7,572 nucleotides of DNA from assembly GCA_031259095.1 (NCBI GenBank), contig JAIRLW010000456.1, positions 1 through 7,572 on the forward strand, given 5' to 3'. A program made the translations under genes and the position numbers. The notes under the pieces are model-generated. The model worked only from the letters and a program-made list of their open reading frames with translations, was not told where the DNA came from and did no database searches. This DNA is from Planctomycetaceae bacterium (GTDB taxonomy: Bacteria > Planctomycetota > Planctomycetia > Pirellulales > Thermoguttaceae). This document shows, piece after piece, positions 6,744 to 7,572 of the stretch. Every line of letters begins with the position of its first letter. Position 1 is the first letter of the stretch.

Positions 6744-7364
6744 TTAGTTACAAGATTCCATCTTGTCAGTACTTGGCGTTCCAGATCCCACCTGTATACA
6801 ATACGTATGACAACATGGATTAGCCCACCAGTCAAGAAAAGCAGTACCAGCCGTCTCTCCACACTCAACAATAACTGCTGCCGCAATAGTTGCTGCTATT
6901 GTCGCCGCTCCAGCTGATTCAATCTCTGCACCAACAAAAATTGCTACGACTCCTAAAATACAAGCCGCTCCAACAGCACCGATTGCACCATTTTTCAATA
7001 AACATGTCAGTTGACCATACGTAGTCGATCGAGGAGCAACTTGGTAAGTGGTATATTCTGAAACTTCTATTGGTGTACAAGTATAATTACATAAAATAGT
7101 AGGCAATGATTGTGGAGTGCATTTCCTTTGTGCTGCCCATACACGAATATTACCCGTACATCCAGCAGTTCCATTAGCATTTTTCATACAGGATGAAGTA
7201 TCATTTGTAACTTCATTAGAAAGCGTTTTACAATAGTGCCCATTTAATGTTGTACTATTTTGAGCAGATGTTTCTAATTTCCATGACAATACCGGAAGAA
7301 CTATAATCAACACAATTAAGTTCATTGAAACGATATTATAAAAACTTTCCAATCGCAGTAACAT
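6744..7364 (-). CDS. Secreted Cys-rich protein with Gly/Ala-rich hydrophobic core, function unknown
   Basis: I do not recognise this protein. Starting at ATG 7364 it has 206 residues, with a hydrophobic leader (about 14-27, MNLIVLIIVLPVLS) and a possible cut near TSAQ. The next 90 residues are polar and Thr/Asn-rich with six cysteines (45, 59, 69, 82, 92, 96). A long hydrophobic Gly/Ala segment follows (126-167: GAIGAVGAACILGVVAIFVG, then a second helix rich in Ala and Ile). The tail ends with seven more cysteines in all, counting two in or next to the core (121, 135, 168, 184, 185, 189, 205), including NPCCHTYC. A helical hairpin with GxxxG-like spacing is compatible with membrane insertion, as in some bacteriocins or holin-like peptides, but nothing else supports that. 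ATG 7436 would add 24 residues; it has no Shine-Dalgarno, and a promoter-like -10 lies inside that extension. As first gene of the run it probably sets expression for the rest. Confidence 0.65.
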   Translation of the reverse strand: MLLRLESFYNIVSMNLIVLIIVLPVLSWKLETSAQNSTTLNGHYCKTLSNEVTNDTSSCMKNANGTAGCTGNIRVWAAQRKCTPQSLPTILCNYTCTPIEVSEYTTYQVAPRSTTYGQLTCLLKNGAIGAVGAACILGVVAIFVGAEIESAGAATIAATIAAAVIVECGETAGTAFLDWWANPCCHTYCIQVGSGTPSTDKMESCN

Positions 7365-7369
7365 AAATA

Positions 7370-7376
7370 CCTCTCT
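7370..7376 (-). promoter_or_regulatory. Strong ribosome binding site deciding the start at 7364
   Basis: On the minus strand AGAGAGG lies 5 nt before ATG 7364. It is the best Shine-Dalgarno match in the window and favours this ATG over the upstream in-frame ATG at 7436, which has no such sequence. Other genes of the run use AGGG or AGGGA with a 7-nt spacer, so ribosome binding sites are clearly in use here. Confidence 0.7.
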
Positions 7377-7422
7377 AATTCTAAAATATTCCCGATCTGT
7401 TTTCCATTCTTCAGGAATATAT

Positions 7423-7450
7423 ATTGTATTTTCCATCTGAACTTTTACAA
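7423..7450 (-). promoter_or_regulatory. Candidate sigma-70-like promoter for the seven-gene run
   Basis: On the minus strand TTGTAA (7445-7450), a 16-bp spacer and TACAAT (7423-7428, one mismatch to TATAAT) form a plausible promoter. The transcript would start near 7415, giving a leader of about 50 nt before ATG 7364, consistent with the ribosome binding site there. A weaker alternative (TTGTTT at 7558-7563, CATAAT at 7537-7542, 15-bp spacer) lies further upstream. The region is AT-rich, so chance matches are possible. Confidence 0.35.
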
Positions 7451-7473
7451 AACTTAGTAAAACTCAATTTTAC
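7443..7473. repeat. Overlapping TTTTAC/GTAAAA inverted repeats, possible operator
   Basis: TTTTAC (7443-7448), GTAAAA (7457-7462) and TTTTAC (7468-7473) form two perfect 6-bp inverted pairs sharing the middle arm, with 8-bp and 5-bp gaps. The first arm overlaps the candidate -35. GTAAAA occurs again at 7554-7559 and 7566-7571, and the 8-mer GCGTAAAA appears once on each strand (7552-7559 plus; 7468-7475 minus). This could be a regulator binding array, though short AT-rich repeats are easily produced by chance. No gene is seen in 7437-7572. Confidence 0.25.
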
Positions 7474-7572
7474 GCTTCCACTAAAAACGTAAACATCTCT
7501 CTATCTATAAAGGGATTGGCTACTTTTTAGAAAAAAATTATGCCGAAAAGTGCGTAAAAACAAGGGTAAAAA

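Noticed and set aside
7365..7436. 24-residue N-terminal extension of the first secreted protein (start at 7436)
   Set aside because: It has no Shine-Dalgarno, contains a promoter-like -10 and precedes a strong AGAGAGG ribosome binding site for ATG 7364; without it the protein begins with an ordinary signal peptide.
1..7572. tRNA, rRNA, CRISPR array, insertion sequence or att site
   Set aside because: No cloverleaf, rRNA-like stretch, regular spaced repeat, transposase-like protein or terminal inverted repeat was seen on either strand.

Overview
No database search was possible; every call comes from reading the sequence. The window looks like a chromosomal segment from a fairly AT-rich bacterium with a two-membrane envelope. 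The best guess is a low-GC member of the Planctomycetota (moderate to low confidence). The guess rests on the gene set: a GT39-type membrane glycosyltransferase with the GWW-YY and DWGQD blocks, a DUF1573 protein, a MauE-type redox membrane protein and large secreted orphan proteins. No rRNA or tRNA gene is present to confirm it.

Layout: almost the whole window is one run of seven genes on the minus strand, read from right to left. In transcription order they are: (1) a 206-aa secreted Cys-rich orphan with a Gly/Ala-rich hydrophobic core (7364-6744); (2) a 468-aa secreted protein with a C-terminal membrane anchor (6722-5316); (3) a 133-aa exported protein with 21 cysteines and a 25-residue tandem module (5273-4872); (4) a membrane-anchored DUF1573 protein (4829-4296); (5) a membrane-embedded alpha/beta hydrolase (4280-2883); (6) a MauE-like membrane protein fused to a thioredoxin-fold domain with CPKC (2807-1887); (7) a GT39 glycosyltransferase (1921-173). 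Gaps are 15 to 75 bp and the last two genes overlap, so one transcript is likely. A candidate promoter and operator-like inverted repeats lie upstream of gene 1, and a weaker internal promoter may precede gene 6. At the left edge, convergent to the run, is what may be the 3' end of a plus-strand membrane protein that seems to need a frameshift.

How the genes may work together (inference): every product carries an export signal or membrane segments, so the run builds or modifies something in the envelope. Two products are cysteine-dense exported proteins, and a MauE-thioredoxin fusion lies downstream on the same strand. MauE is known from methylamine dehydrogenase maturation, where the small subunit carries many disulfides. 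A secreted, disulfide-rich product with its own oxidation or reshuffling enzyme is therefore a reasonable working model. The hydrolase and glycosyltransferase could modify the same surface structure or simply be co-transcribed neighbours. Genes 1 to 3 are not recognised families and are the most likely novel part.
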